Assembly: GCA_013399875.1 (NCBI GenBank)
Contig: VXAZ01003882.1
Location: forward strand, 186,001-250,000
Length of the DNA: 64,000 nt
From: Gymnorhina tibicen
Lineage: Eukaryota > Chordata > Aves > Passeriformes > Artamidae
Direction: 5' to 3'
Shown here: positions 40,585 through 54,900 of the stretch, one piece after another
How the letters are laid out: each line of letters opens with the position of its first letter
Position numbering within the stretch: the first letter of the stretch is position 1
Made by a program: the position numbers and the translations under genes
The notes under the pieces: model-generated
Told to the model about the DNA's origin: nothing
What the model saw: the letters and a program-made list of their open reading frames with translations, nothing else
The model's database searches: none

Positions 40585-41715
40585 GTTGTTTGGACTGCTC
40601 ATGTGTACTGTAGTCATGTTAAAACAACCCTTTCTAGGCTCGTAAAGTCGCTTGAACCCATATTTGCAAGCAGATGTTTTATAACAAGACTGTGACGTGA
40701 TTTTCCTGTCCCACTGTGGTGGCACACACAGAGCACTGCTATCTCTAATGCTGTCGGCTGCTACCTAGAAGGTAAATATGGCAAGCAGTTCTTCAAAAGG
40801 TTTCCTTTCCCCTGACTGTCTCACTTGTGCATCTGAGGTGTAGTGACCAGAAGCTGCTCTGCCTGTGACACTGGAGAGATTTTTTTGCTTGTGCCAGTGC
40901 AGGGAGGAAGCCTGATCACCTACCCCTCTTCAGACACTGGGCAGCTTGTGGATGGTTCACGAGTAAGAGTGGCACTCTTACTGCTAGTGAAGCTATTTTG
41001 TTAGCACAGGGGTGTGATCTTCCCCCAGAGGCTCCTGGGACAGTGGTGTGCACCTACTGCGTGTGGCTGCCTGGAAGAGGTGGGTGAGGGAAAAGATCAA
41101 GGTTGTATTACTTGTGAGAGAAAGCTGCTGCTAGGCTGGGGAAACTGTGGTTGAGCGGTGGAAAAACCCCTTGGGTAGGTCCTTCCCCTTTCTCTTCGTG
41201 CTGGATTGTGGAAGAGATACTTGGGATAGGTGTAACTGGGAGGAGAGCTGTCTCTCCCTTACGCGTGAGCAAGGAAATGAAGCAGCTTTGTATAACAGGG
41301 CCAGCCTGTCATGAGGGGACTTCAGTGAAGGGTTGAGCCTTACAGGAGGCACGGGTTATTCTGCAGCAGTTTGGCTCTACACCAGTGGTAACCAGAGAAC
41401 TGGGTCTAATCACATCAACCCTGAAACAATCCGCTAATATTCAACACTGGTACAGCACTTGTGCTCTTAGGATTTAGCAAGATGCTATTCAGCTGAAGCT
41501 GAAATTCAATCCCTGAAGTGTTTGAACAGTGTGCAGAGCTGGATGCTGGGTTGCCTTCTCAGCCTGCTTCCTCCTCTCCAAGTGAGGAACACGTTTTATG
41601 TCAACCTGATCACTTGAACCTGGATACTTAGTGAGCAAGGCTGAGTTCAGGGGGTCCTTGCTGTGTGAAAAGCTCTGCATGTGCTGTGCGATTTTGATGC
41701 AGGTGTTTGAATAGA

Positions 41716-41788
41716 GTTTTTTTGTTTGGGTTTGTTTGTTTGTTTGTTTGGGGTTTTTTTGGGGGGTTTTTTTTGTGGCTTTTTTTTT
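41716..41788 (+). repeat. T/G-rich tract with (GTTT)n core
   Basis: About 70 bases with no A or C except near the end. Runs of T alternate with GGG, four GTTT units, GGGG, seven T, GGGGGG and eight T. It is the longest of the T/G tracts in the window and lies 750 bp upstream of the first CARMIL1 exon seen. Confidence 0.85.
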
Positions 41789-42535
41789 CAATCTGGAAAA
41801 GGATGTAACCAACAGCAGATAATTCTACAGGTAAATCAACAAACAGTACTGTAGTTTTGCAAGATGAGTCGTTCCTTTTGCAAAGCAGAAAATCTGAGTG
41901 GGATGTGCTACTGGAGACTGGAGTGATATGATATAGAATCATTATATTTTGATTGGCAGTAGCTTCCAAAATATTAGTTCTGTTGTGCTTTCTCCCCAGA
42001 GTCACTGGTCTCACTAGTCTAACTGCATTTTTCCATTGCCTTTGCTGGAGAAGAAATGCAGGTGCTATCAATGAGAAATCTTCGTGTTCTTACTCTAGAA
42101 ATGCCCCAAATGTGTCCAAATCTCCCCCCCCACCACGATTTGCTTACAGTCTCTTGTATTGCTAATAATATCATATAATCTTGTAATTTTTTTACATTTA
42201 AGTACATCCTGTATTCCTGGTAGGACTTCTCATCCTTGCTTCTTTTTAAAATGTGACTAAGATTTCTGTTCCATGATCTGGAGGGATTGATTAAATACAT
42301 TTCTTCAGTTCGGTGTGCTAACTAGCTTATAGCTGATCAGATTGCAGCAGTCTCTTCACTGTGTTCTACTGGATCTGATCCCAGTTTTGCTTCCTTCAGT
42401 GTATGACAGCAGAGGGAATCTACACTCACTCTGCTAGAGGCTTTTTTCCTCTGGTTTCAGGATTTTCCTGGAAAAGAATCTTTTATAATATTGAATGTTT
42501 TTTACAAATTCTGTTCTTTTTTATTTTTTCAATAG

Positions 42536-42586
42536 GTGTTGGCATCATGTCGGGCGTTTCTTTTAACATCTCGGATTCCCACCAAG
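42536..42586 (+). CDS. CARMIL1: CARMIL1 coding exon, PH-like domain (about residues 45-61)
   Basis: A 51-nt exon of 17 codons, phase 0 at both ends, reading VLASCRAFLLTSRIPTK. It follows a strong acceptor (T-rich tract ending aatag) and ends AAG before gtaaaa, a fairly weak donor. The vertebrate protein has a near-identical strand here, SCRAFL followed by RIPTK, within the N-terminal PH-like domain that contacts membrane phospholipids. Positions where the bird differs from my memory of mammals are A, L and S around the conserved SCRAF. An apparent ATG-led reading frame starting just inside the exon is in the wrong frame and is a shadow. The preceding exon, expected to end in a VENK-like sequence, is not visible upstream. 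Confidence 0.95.
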
Positions 42587-42782
42587 GTAAAATCACTGTG
42601 TTTCTATAAATTCTCTGGGGTAACAAATGAATGTTACATAAACTAAGTAGCAAAAAATTAGTATACTTTAGTTATACTTGTACATATGTTTAAAAAAATA
42701 GATAATTGAGGAGTGGTATGTTGCATGGTGTTGACTTAGAATGGAGCTTCTACTAGTAAATGCCTTAAATGCATTTGTCAGT

Positions 42783-42811
42783 ACATATATATATATTTAT
42801 ACACACACACC
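42783..42811. repeat. AT/AC dinucleotide microsatellite
   Basis: (AT)n followed by TTAT and (AC)n. Confidence 0.85.
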
Positions 42812-43253
42812 TTTTCAGAGGAATTTTAACTTCCAGAAATGCAGTTGGCTGAAGAGTTACGTTGTTAACTCCAACTTGAAGAACTGTGAGATGAGCCTGA
42901 TGAATTTCATAGAAGGACAGTTCATGTGCAAAAAAGCTGATGGCATTATTCCCTCTAGTGTTTGTAGTGTCAAATAGGATTATATTTGATTTGGAGGCAG
43001 AAACTGTGTTGAGTTTTATTAAATTCTGCTGTCTTCTAATGATTTTTGTGGTTCATTTTGAAAAGCATTTTGGCAACTTGCCTCGCCAATGCCGGTGAAT
43101 TATTTTTTCTGTGCCTGGGACAATTTGTAATGACTGTTGTAGAAGAGAATGATTTCCACATGAATAAAAATGACTGATGTGAAAGAACATCTCTTGTCCA
43201 GCTTGGAATCGGTGAATGGGAATTTGGCACATATCCTATTTTGTTGTATTTTA

Positions 43254-43306
43254 CATGTGTGTGTCTAAGTGTATGTGTGTGTGTGTGTGTATGTGTATAT
43301 ACACAC
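43254..43306. repeat. TG microsatellite ending in a TGTGTATATACACA palindrome
   Basis: Interrupted (TG)n of about 40 bases. The 3' end at 43292-43305 is a perfect 14-bp palindrome, TGTGTATATACACA. Alternating purine-pyrimidine DNA of this kind can adopt Z-form in general. Confidence 0.85.
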
Positions 43307-44360
43307 TTTACAGAATAAACAGAATCAATAAATGGAACTATTGATACCAAATTTTCAGTTATGGTCACTGGTAAATGTGACCATCCTTATCTACAATTGG
43401 AAGATGCTGACTGACAGGTAGGATGAACTGCAGCTTGAATTTCTGCTGATATTCATTTTCCTCAGTTGATCACCCTGTCCTTGCAGCACAGATGTCTCCA
43501 GCTGGTTGTCTGTTGGTGTTTGGATCACAGCAGTTTTCAGCCAGGGCTTTTTAAGACGGAGTTTGGTGACTGCTTGCTTGGAAACATACATCCAGTTGAT
43601 GAACAGCTCAGACATCAGTGCAATGGCAATATGATAGACAGGTGGTGATCATGATCTTGTTAAACAACAGCAAAGCCATTGTAAGTCATCAAAAAGCTCT
43701 TGAAGGCTGGGGTTTGGAGTACTAAGTGATAACTCTGTTTCGTTGAGCATTTCAGACAACTCGCAGAACTAATGTTATTAAATAGATTTGCGTAGTTGAA
43801 AAACTTGGTTTTGTTTTCATTAAAATCTAGGGTATGTGTTCTGTTCTAGTAGAAGTGTGATTTTGGTGATAGCAAATACAAGGAAGATGATGAGATGCTG
43901 TGCTTATGATTTATGTAAAAATTAAACTTTTTATGTCTGAACAATTATTAGGATGGTTGAAAACGCCTTTCTAGCAGGGTTAGTGAAACTTTGTAAATTT
44001 TCTAATGTCTATAGTATTTTCAATAGCTGCTCAGAAGCTTTCTGGGCCCGAGAACTTCCATGTACCTGGCAGGCAGAAACTCCTAGAAAGACAGCTGAGA
44101 ACATTCACCAAAGACACGTTATTTCTCTGGGGACCTCTAACAAAATTAAGTATGCCTCGAGATGGCCGGTTCTGAGTAACTGTTACTGCTACATTCGATT
44201 CCAAGCTCTACTTTTCCTTAAACAATGCTGCTGAGCTGTATCTAGTAAACAAGGATCAAAGTTAAAAAGAATTTATGTTGGTTAACTACGATACCAACTC
44301 ACACTATTATCCTTAGAGCAAAGATATCACAATGGCCACCTCTTAACTTCACACTCTGGT

Positions 44361-44421
44361 CCAATCAGTTCGTTCCCACTAATCGAGATGGACTGATTGG
44401 GAAAGAAGGACAGTACTTAAA
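44361..44421 (+). promoter_or_regulatory. Possible promoter- or LTR-like patch: inverted CCAAT pair plus TATA-like word
   Basis: CCAATCAGT at 44361-44369 is matched exactly in reverse at ACTGATTGG, 44392-44400. Fourteen bases further is TACTTAAAG at 44414-44422. CCAATCAG is the core of an NF-Y site, and CCAAT boxes ahead of a TATA-like word are typical of promoters and of retroviral LTRs. The surrounding 44030-44500 has more CpG than adjacent intron (CCCGAG, CTCGAG, GGCCGG, TCGCC). I could not define LTR ends or a target-site duplication. The promoter reading is inference. Confidence 0.3.
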
Positions 44422-44945
44422 GCCTGCTAATTCATGCTACAGTCTATCTGAAATGTAATTGCGACATTAGTAAATGTTGGATGTGTCGCCAAGCCCCCAA
44501 ATAAGTGTATAAAATATTTGTAGGAATGTAATTCAGATTTGTGGATGTGTTTCTAGTGCAACTTTCATTAAGTTTTGGTTGAAAAAACTGAAAACTGTGA
44601 AATTAGCTGTCTGGGTAACTGAAAGGTTCCTAAATGAGAGGCACGCATAGCTTTTTAAGAGGATTCTAAAAACATATAATTTGGGGTAATAAATGAGATT
44701 ATGCTTTTTAAAACCTTGTAAAAATTATTTCTTAGTTTGATGTAGATGATGTTTAGCACGTGTTTTACATTTTTACTGCAAAGCAAGGACTATAGATTCA
44801 TATTTTTACCTAGAAAAATGAACCAAAGATGAGCTGTAGAGATAGTGCCAGGTTTCCTGATATTTGTTAAATCTAGGAAAGGGATTTGCAGATGAAATTC
44901 TTTAGTCTGGATGTGCTGTGTGAACTTTTCAAATATTTTTGATTG

Positions 44946-44982
44946 TGTGTACATATATATATATCTATATATATCTATCTCT
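44946..44982. repeat. AT/CTAT microsatellite
   Basis: (AT)n interrupted by CTAT units over about 37 bases. Confidence 0.85.
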
Positions 44983-46299
44983 GTTTGCACATAATTTGGA
45001 AAAAAAAGAACCTTCAATTTGACAGATAAATAATTTTCAAAATATGTAGGATTTCAATCACAGAAACTCCCCCTGTAAAATTTCATTGCGATTTAGGTAA
45101 ACAAATATTTAATTAGCACTGGAAAAAAAGAGCTTTTCCCTTCTGTATGTGTAGTCCTGCTTAATCCAGTAGCCAACAATAGCTGCTATAGGGTTTTTTT
45201 AGTGGGTTTGCTTTTTTCCTTTTTTTTTTCTTTCTGCCCTAAGTGAACTGCATGGGGTCATGTCATCACAAAAGATTGCTAGCCCTAGCTTAGAAGTAAA
45301 GCACTGAAGAGAAGTGAATGCTTTACACTTGTGAAAATGCAAGGGGTTGGTGTGAGCTCTGGGAAGATGCTTGGACTGGTTCTGCCTCTCCTGCCTTGGT
45401 TCCCTGCGCTTGCTTGCTTCGTAACCAGATGTGTTGGCACCCTTGAAACTGCCTGTTTGCTGTGGCTGCTGCCCTTGCAGCAGAATGTGTGAAACGAAGC
45501 ACATGAAGTCTCAAAAACTTCAGAGTAAAGTTCATTCAGCAAGATAGGCCTTTGTCGGAAGATGAACTTCACACAGAAATGGGAGGGATGCTTGTATCTT
45601 CCGATGCTGCCAAATCATCAGGGCAACTGAAGGGATAAGGATTCAGAAAATAGGCAGCAAAGGACAAAGAGACAGTAATAACAGAAGTTTTCTGGAAAGC
45701 TGTTTGATGGTTGGAAGCTGGTACCTCTGTTCCTGACTTCCCCATGTGCTGTTGCAGCCTTTACAGGGAGGGAGTCTCGATAGCTGCGTCTGGGTTCTGA
45801 GCACCGCAGTAGTCATTCAGGGTTGACTTTTTCACAAATACAGGAGTAGAATGACATGGTGTTTGCCAGTTAGCCTGGGAGCACCCTGACTGTGAACCTA
45901 GGATAAGATAAAGTACAGGAAACTTCATGCAATTCAGACAGACTGCTCAGTTACAATGGTTTCAGTGATAACTAAAAGGAAATGACCAAGCTAATGTCTT
46001 GCCCTGTAGTTACAATTCAGTCCAAGAGGTTTGTTTCTTTCTGTATATCTCAGCTGTCAAGATGTTTTTCTACATAATTGTGAATTCAGATCTTAGCACA
46101 CTCCCTGTAGTCCTAGATTTGTCCTTGGAGAAAAATTCCCTGAATTCTTCTTAGGTTCTGTTTGGATTCATTGTGTTCTTCCCTGCCTACTCTGACTGTC
46201 ATCCAAATAAACCACTCAAACAAAGCTTATGCATCACTTCCTCTCACACTTTTAGACATGCTAAAGCAGTCCATGAGCATTTATGTTCATATCTGTATC

Positions 46300-46398
46300 T
46301 TATATATGGTATTTTTATTTATATACATATACATATTTATTTACATATATATAAAGATATTATATATTGTATATATTTATTTATATATATATATAAAT
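46300..46398. repeat. AT-rich microsatellite block
   Basis: About 100 bases of (TA)n mixed with TTTAT and ACATAT units, almost entirely A/T. It lies 456 bp upstream of the LELTF exon. An ORF across it encodes only runs of I, Y, H and L and is an artefact. Confidence 0.85.
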
Positions 46399-46853
46399 TT
46401 TTGTGCATGTTCCTTCAGCCTCTGTGCAGTAAAATTTTTCACATCTATGATCAGTGTAACTAATAAAAGAATTAATTGTGAAGCTGTAAGGATTGTAATA
46501 AATGATTAATCAGTCACAAGAGTACACGTTGTATTGTATTAATGATGCTTTTTATAGTAAAATTTTTTCATAAAATTGATTATAAGCTTATGTGCTTATA
46601 GCTTGCAATAAAATGTCCAGTGTGGTATTCCTATAACCTCTAATAACTGTTTAAAACTGTAACAAGCAAATGTAAGTATTCTTTTAATGAAAAACGCACC
46701 CAGATATTAACAAATACTTAGTGTTAGTTACAGAAGCTGATGTCAAATATCAGTAGCCTGCTCAAGGTTTTCTTAATCTCATTGAGAAGTGTAAGTGCTC
46801 TTTAAAATAAGATGATATGTGCACTAATGTGGTGTTTTCTTTTCTGACTACAG

Positions 46854-46913
46854 TTAGAACTAACTTTCAGCTACTTGGAAATCCAAGGAGTAACTTCCAG
46901 TAAACCTGGCCAG
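46854..46913 (+). CDS. CARMIL1: CARMIL1 coding exon, PH-like domain (about residues 62-81)
   Basis: A 60-nt exon of exactly 20 codons, phase 0 on both sides. It contains LELTFSYLEI, a beta-strand segment strongly conserved in vertebrate CARMIL1, followed by a more variable QGVTSSKPGQ. The acceptor is a T-rich tract ending in actacag, and the donor is cag|gtgagt, a near-consensus site. It joins directly to the preceding exon after PTK and to the next one, LIMETE. No frame is long enough here to stand out as an ORF, so recognition depends on homology. The second half differs from the mammalian sequence I remember (roughly HGVVCSKSAQ), which fits a surface loop. Confidence 0.95.
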
Positions 46914-49133
46914 GTGAGTGTATTCTAGATAAAAGATACTTATTTACTCATTGCTAAATCTGTTCCAGTTAAGGAGGTAATGCTCTAACATGCAGGTGTC
47001 CCCTTCCACTGAGCACACTGTGCATTTGTGTTCTTGCATTTATGCTGGTCTAAAGTCTTAACAATAAGAATGTAAAGAGTTGGTTTAAAGAATGTGTTGT
47101 GCGGGTGGAATAATGATAAGAAATAGATTGGGTTTTTTTTTAGTTCAGTATGGTACAAGTTTCCATTTGTATCATAAGTGGATCTTTTTCTCAGAGCTGG
47201 TAAAGCAATGGTGGCTGGGATGCAATCATCACCACACAAGCTGCAGTGGCTTCTGTGGTGAATACCTTTACGGGGGAGCCAAAAGCTGCTGCTTACATTG
47301 TAGGCAGAAATGCTTTGCTTTCAACTATTCTTCGTGCCTTTACTGTATACAACACAAAATATATTTGACAGCAAGTTATGTGCCCAAAAAAGTAAATGTC
47401 AAAGAGAAGGTGCTGAAAAGAAGAATGCCTTTAGAGCGTTTTTAATTCATAAGATGAGCATGTTGACAAGGGTTGACAGTTCAATTGTATCAAAGTCTTC
47501 ATGTGTTTCATGTGTGTTTGGCTTTTAAAGAGCTTTTTAAGGGTAGGAGTGCCTGAGATACTTTGAACTCTGAAAAGCTCTCATTGTATTAACATGTCAT
47601 CTTTTTAACCTGTCTTTTGAAGCTTTCCTTAAAGGAGGGGAAAAAAAAAGATCCAGGTGTTTCAATGGGGAGACATTTACTAAATTCTAAGTTTTTGTGT
47701 CTTTTTTTAATTTAAGGTACTAAAATGCCAGGTAATGCTAATTACTCCTGGAGGCATAGACAGTCACTGTTGTAGCAGAATTTACAAGAGATTTTCAATA
47801 GCCTCAATGAGCATACACTTTTCCTAAAGTATTTTTTAAGGTTTTTCATGTTTACACTCATTTGTGTTTTGATTGTGTGAGGCTTATACCTGAAGGCAGG
47901 CAGAATCCTAGATTACTGCTTGTGGAGCAAATGATATTGTTGCAGTTTTCCTGCTAACGGCATATTGTAGCTGTGATATCAGAAGGGTGTAGTTTTGTGC
48001 TAGGCATCTCGCAGGAAGCCATGAAGAGCTTCCCACTGTAAGATAAGTGAACAAATGGACAGAGTAATATAAGGAAATGCTCTGCAAATATTGGTGATGA
48101 TGAAAAACAATGGTAAGTTGCCCACTCGTTCATCATCAGGGAGTGGTGGCAACAGGCTCAGAAAGAGTTGAAAAGGTGTGAAAAGTCTGTGTGCTTTAGG
48201 GATAATACAGCCTCTTCTAGGATTATGCTGGTGATGACCCTAGACATGAATGGGGAACCAAGAGAACCCTGGGAACCAGCTTCAGTAAGAAGCAATCCTC
48301 TGTATCATAATGCACAGAGTCCCCTCTCCTACTGTCTGTCTTATTTATTCTTAATGTTACCTTCTCACTGTGCGTGCACAGCTTCTCATCTAAAAAAGAT
48401 TATGGCTTGGGCTGTGCTAACTATTCACACTGGAGTAAACAGAAACATTACACTGCCTCCTGTGATGCAGCCGACAGCTGCAGCAGACCTGATGTGTCAC
48501 TCATACCGTAATCTGATTTGATTCTGAACACTCAATATCTAAGGGAGGCGGATTGCAAAAGGCTTTATTTATCCCCCTCGCTCAAGCACATATCTCCCAG
48601 ACAGCGGGGCAGTTATGCTGGCTGAGTTACTGCTTCATCTGCACTGAGACAACACAGCACCACAGCATTTTCTTAAACAGCACAGAACAAAGCATCAGAG
48701 CTTTTCCAGAGGATCACAGCCATTAAAGACTTTTACTTTTTGCCGGAGGAAACAGGCACCCTGCTCATTCAGTAGTTTCCTGTCGGGCTGTGCTTGCCTC
48801 TCCTGGTGTTCTGGGACATGTTTCAAAAGAGGACAATGCTGTGAAAAGTTCTTGGTTTTCGAAGTGTCAGCTGAGGTCAAAATCCTTTGAAAATTGTATT
48901 CCTGTGGGAAGCAGGGCACTGTTAGAAAAAGCAAAGTTTGCGTATGGGGGTCTTGTACATTCAGGAACAACTTTCAGAAACTTTACCTGGAGCATTGCTG
49001 TGTCATGTCTTAATGAATAACAGATTCCTACAAGCACGGGAAGCATTCAGCTGGCATTCAAAATGTGTTCCTTTTTAAATGGACATGAAATACATGATAC
49101 CCAGTTCTCAGCCTCTTGCACTTTTATTTATAG
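46914..49133 (+). other. CARMIL1 intron, 2.2 kb, with possible microexon
   Basis: No confirmed exon is present. A 15-nt segment at 47717-47731 (GTACTAAAATGCCAG) is preceded by a good polypyrimidine-AG acceptor and followed by gtaatg. It would be in phase between the flanking phase-0 exons. It is described as a finding and not called as CDS. Confidence 0.85.
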
Positions 49134-51235
<2,102 letters not shown>

Positions 51236-51333
51236 GAGGATTATGAAAAAAGTAACTATGGAGCCTTCAGAAAGACTGGCTAATCTCCAGGCCCTGTGGG
51301 ACAGTCAGACAGTGGCAGAACTTGGACCTTGTG
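51236..51333 (+). CDS. CARMIL1: CARMIL1 coding exon, linker after the PH-like domain
   Basis: A 98-nt exon: 1 nt completing the previous valine, then 32 codons, then 1 nt of a glycine codon. It reads [14 protein letters not shown] followed by [17 protein letters not shown], a stretch highly conserved in CARMIL1. The acceptor has a long pyrimidine tract ending ccatctag; the donor is gtg|gtgagt. The reading frame stays open a short way into both flanking introns, so an uninterrupted ORF covers the exon. The intronic ends of that ORF (MMFSSS before, EYEFKC after) are not part of the protein. Confidence 0.97.
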
Positions 51334-51958
<625 letters not shown>

Positions 51959-54900
51959 GTAAACCATGTGCAGTAATCATGCTAATATTGATGAAGTGGG
52001 ATGGCCCCGTAGCTGTTACTGGAATGTGCAGACCTGTGAAATGACCATCTGTAGCATTTTTAGTTTTCAGCATGAAGCTGCTGTTTTTGCACAAAAGCCC
52101 CATGAAACCACATTTCATTCAGGAGCCTGAGAAGATAAATATGTTTTGTTATTGGAAGCAATCCAAAAAGTTAGCAGATAGATACTTTTCCTGTGATGGC
52201 GGATATAAGAGCTCAGATTCAGCAGATAAAACATGCAGCTACATCTGGTGGGCAAAGCAAAAAAGGAAATTATGAAGTCTCTACTTCTGCAGAATCTTTT
52301 TCTCATGGTGTACACAGTAAAGGAAATTAATTTTTGTCAGCAAGTCAGTAGAAGGTTTAAGTTGTTCAACTGAATTCCAGCTAGTTGTGTCTTCACTTAA
52401 AATAAATGCTATCAAAAATATGTACTTCCAGAAAGGAACTAATTGAGGGTAATTTTGCTGTGAGATGCTGAAACTTAGCAAAGCGTTGTATTTAGTTTAC
52501 TGAATTTAGCTGGCTGAGAAAGTTGAATCTGGAGGTATTACAAGTAGGAGAAAATGGGAGGGAAGCTTAACTAAAATTCATCATTCTACAAAGGAAATTG
52601 CAAATTTAAGGAAGTGTAAATAAGATAGCGAAAGCGTTTGTTTCTTTGGGAGAGCCCAGTGAAAGAATTAAGAATCTGTCAGAGGTACAATGTTAGAATA
52701 TCATAAGAGAAAGGCTGAAGCTGGAGCTAGGTAAATAAGAGTATTTTGCCATAGCATTCTTTGCAGCTTTAAGCTATCTGGTGTGAACTCGCAGAATACC
52801 CCATTCAAGCACTTAGCTCAGTTTCTGTGACACATTTTCACAGTCTGCAGTGAATCCCTTGGCAAAGTTACCAAGCAGTATCCGTGTTGACTAATTCAGA
52901 GGTAACTGAAGACTACAGGGCTGCAACTGGTGCATGACAGAGGTAGCCAAAGACTCTTTCCGTGGTTAAGCCTTGCTGAAAGAAGATAAGGGGAGGAATA
53001 CTATTAAGCACAAGCAAATTTGGGGCAAGAACTTAATGGTGCTTTAAACATGTATTGCAAGATGAAGTGATGAGAAAACTGTGGGGCATTCTTGAGAAAG
53101 TGACCTACAGATACCCAGCCTTAATAGAAATTAAATATTTGAACAATTTGTTAGGAAAGAGTAGATAGAAGTGTTTCAAATATTTAGAATATCTCAGCTG
53201 GTGCAAAAGAGTTTGGCTTCCAGAAAACAAAATAATGGGTTTGTTGTTTTAGGAAAGATTTTCATTAAAATATACCTTACAAAATTGATGTTGCTGAAGA
53301 AACATATTTGTGTTGTTAAGAAAAGTCTTTATTAAATGTCTCATGATTATCTAAGTCCAAAGATTCAAATCTATTTTGGAGCCATTTACATGCTGTGGAA
53401 TCTATCTTGTGCTGAGAGCTTCTACATGTTGAGGACTGAACTGAGGAACGTTTTGGATTGAAATTTCAAGAAAATTATTAATAAAGCCAAAACCTTGTTA
53501 TTCACTAAAAATATAAATTAGGAATTGAAATCCCAGTCAATTCAAGAATGTATGTAAGCATTTTCTAATATATTTAAGACAGTGGGACTGCTATAAATTC
53601 ACAGTATGCCATTATACTTTGGATTTGAGAGACTGTTGTATATCTATCTCATCCACCTGATTTTTGGGATTGCTGAACCTATATAGTTTGTGTTGTGTAG
53701 TAGCTCAGAAGAAGGGTAGGACAGGACCATCAGTTCTCTAAATACAGGGGCTATGCGTCGCAAAAATAAACAATTTGTGTTTTTCCATGTAAAACATTTC
53801 TGTTAAAGGTCAACATAAGATGACATGAATTATAGATGAATTTAAGTTCCCAGAGCATCACAGCATGGCTTGCTGCATGGGAACATGACTTCCAAGGTTT
53901 TATCTGAAGTTATGTTGTGTTGTGAACCGTATAATTGTTTAACAACAAAAAAAAGACTGAAAAGTGAAAAGAAGTGAAAAGGGCTTATTTGATACAGTAG
54001 CATGATTTTCATCTGTGTAGCATATGTTTTAGCTTATTTGGACATTCAGAAAATTTTAAGAAAAATGTGATTGTTTAGAATTTTTTCTTTGTGCTGTTGA
54101 GATTTCTTGCTATCTTAAATACACTGAGGGACAGAGATGTTGAAAAAATGTGAAGGCATTAGATAAGCTTGAATGCTGTTGAGGCTTGTAGAGATTGTCT
54201 GCATTCCAGAAGAACAGAATCTGTTTTCATTTTAAGATGGCACAGATTTATCCTTTATAAATATTACCTTATTCCGGATGGTAATTTTAATTAATATAAG
54301 CATCTCAATGTAACTCAATGAGGGAAAGTTATGAGAAGGGCCTGCTTTTGGAACTGGTTCTTAGTTTTCTTTCATACCATATTGCAAAAGAATTCAGGTT
54401 ATTGTTAATACCACATCTAGACTGTCATAGAATAAAGTAAATAAAGCAATATATAATTTTGAAAATAAAAACTCGATAAAAAGAATATTGAGGTAAAACA
54501 AGCTTAAAGCGAGAGAAGGAGTTGAGGTAAATTCCTGAAGGGGACCCTCATTGATCAGAAGCACCTTCAAAAACTGGAACAAAAATGAAAAAAAAAAAGA
54601 AGTCTCTCCTCATAATCAGATGGTAGACTCTGATAAAGCAAAGTTTCTTGACAGTAAGTACAGCCGCTGTAGAACAGGCAGGGTTGCATTGTCTGCAGGC
54701 TTGATGGGGAGTAAAGGGAAAGGGAGGTGTGCACGGGGTTAGCAGCTGGTGTTGGTGAAGGTCCCAGGCAGGATCTGTGCTTGTCTGGCGTTTGAACAAA
54801 CAGGCCTTGGATACTGCAGAGGACTAAACTATCAAAGAAACATTGTTGCAGCTGGACAGCAATATTTTAAAACAAATCAGCCCAGCTGATTTGCAAGTTC

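Larger units (their letters stand above)
30168..42535. other. Long non-coding stretch before first CARMIL1 exon seen
   Basis: About 12 kb with no recognised exon. It holds a T/A-rich inverted repeat at 30457-30490, a 21-bp exact tandem duplication at 33134-33175, T/G tracts at 32511-32569, 37993-38028 and 41716-41788, and a TTACAT repeat at 40558-40584. At least the 3' part must be CARMIL1 intron, since an exon acceptor follows at 42535/42536. I searched for the exon encoding the preceding KVENK-type sequence and did not find it. Confidence 0.6.
42587..46853 (+). other. CARMIL1 intron, 4.3 kb
   Basis: The intron between the VLASCRAF and LELTF exons. It contains AT/AC and TG microsatellites at 42783-42811 and 43254-43306, an inverted CCAAT pair followed by a TATA-like word near 44361-44421, and AT-repeat tracts at 44946-44982 and 46300-46398. 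No further exon is recognised. Confidence 0.9.

Noticed and set aside
46162..46509. 115- and 96-codon frames rich in I, Y and H
   Set aside because: They read through an AT microsatellite block and have no complexity.
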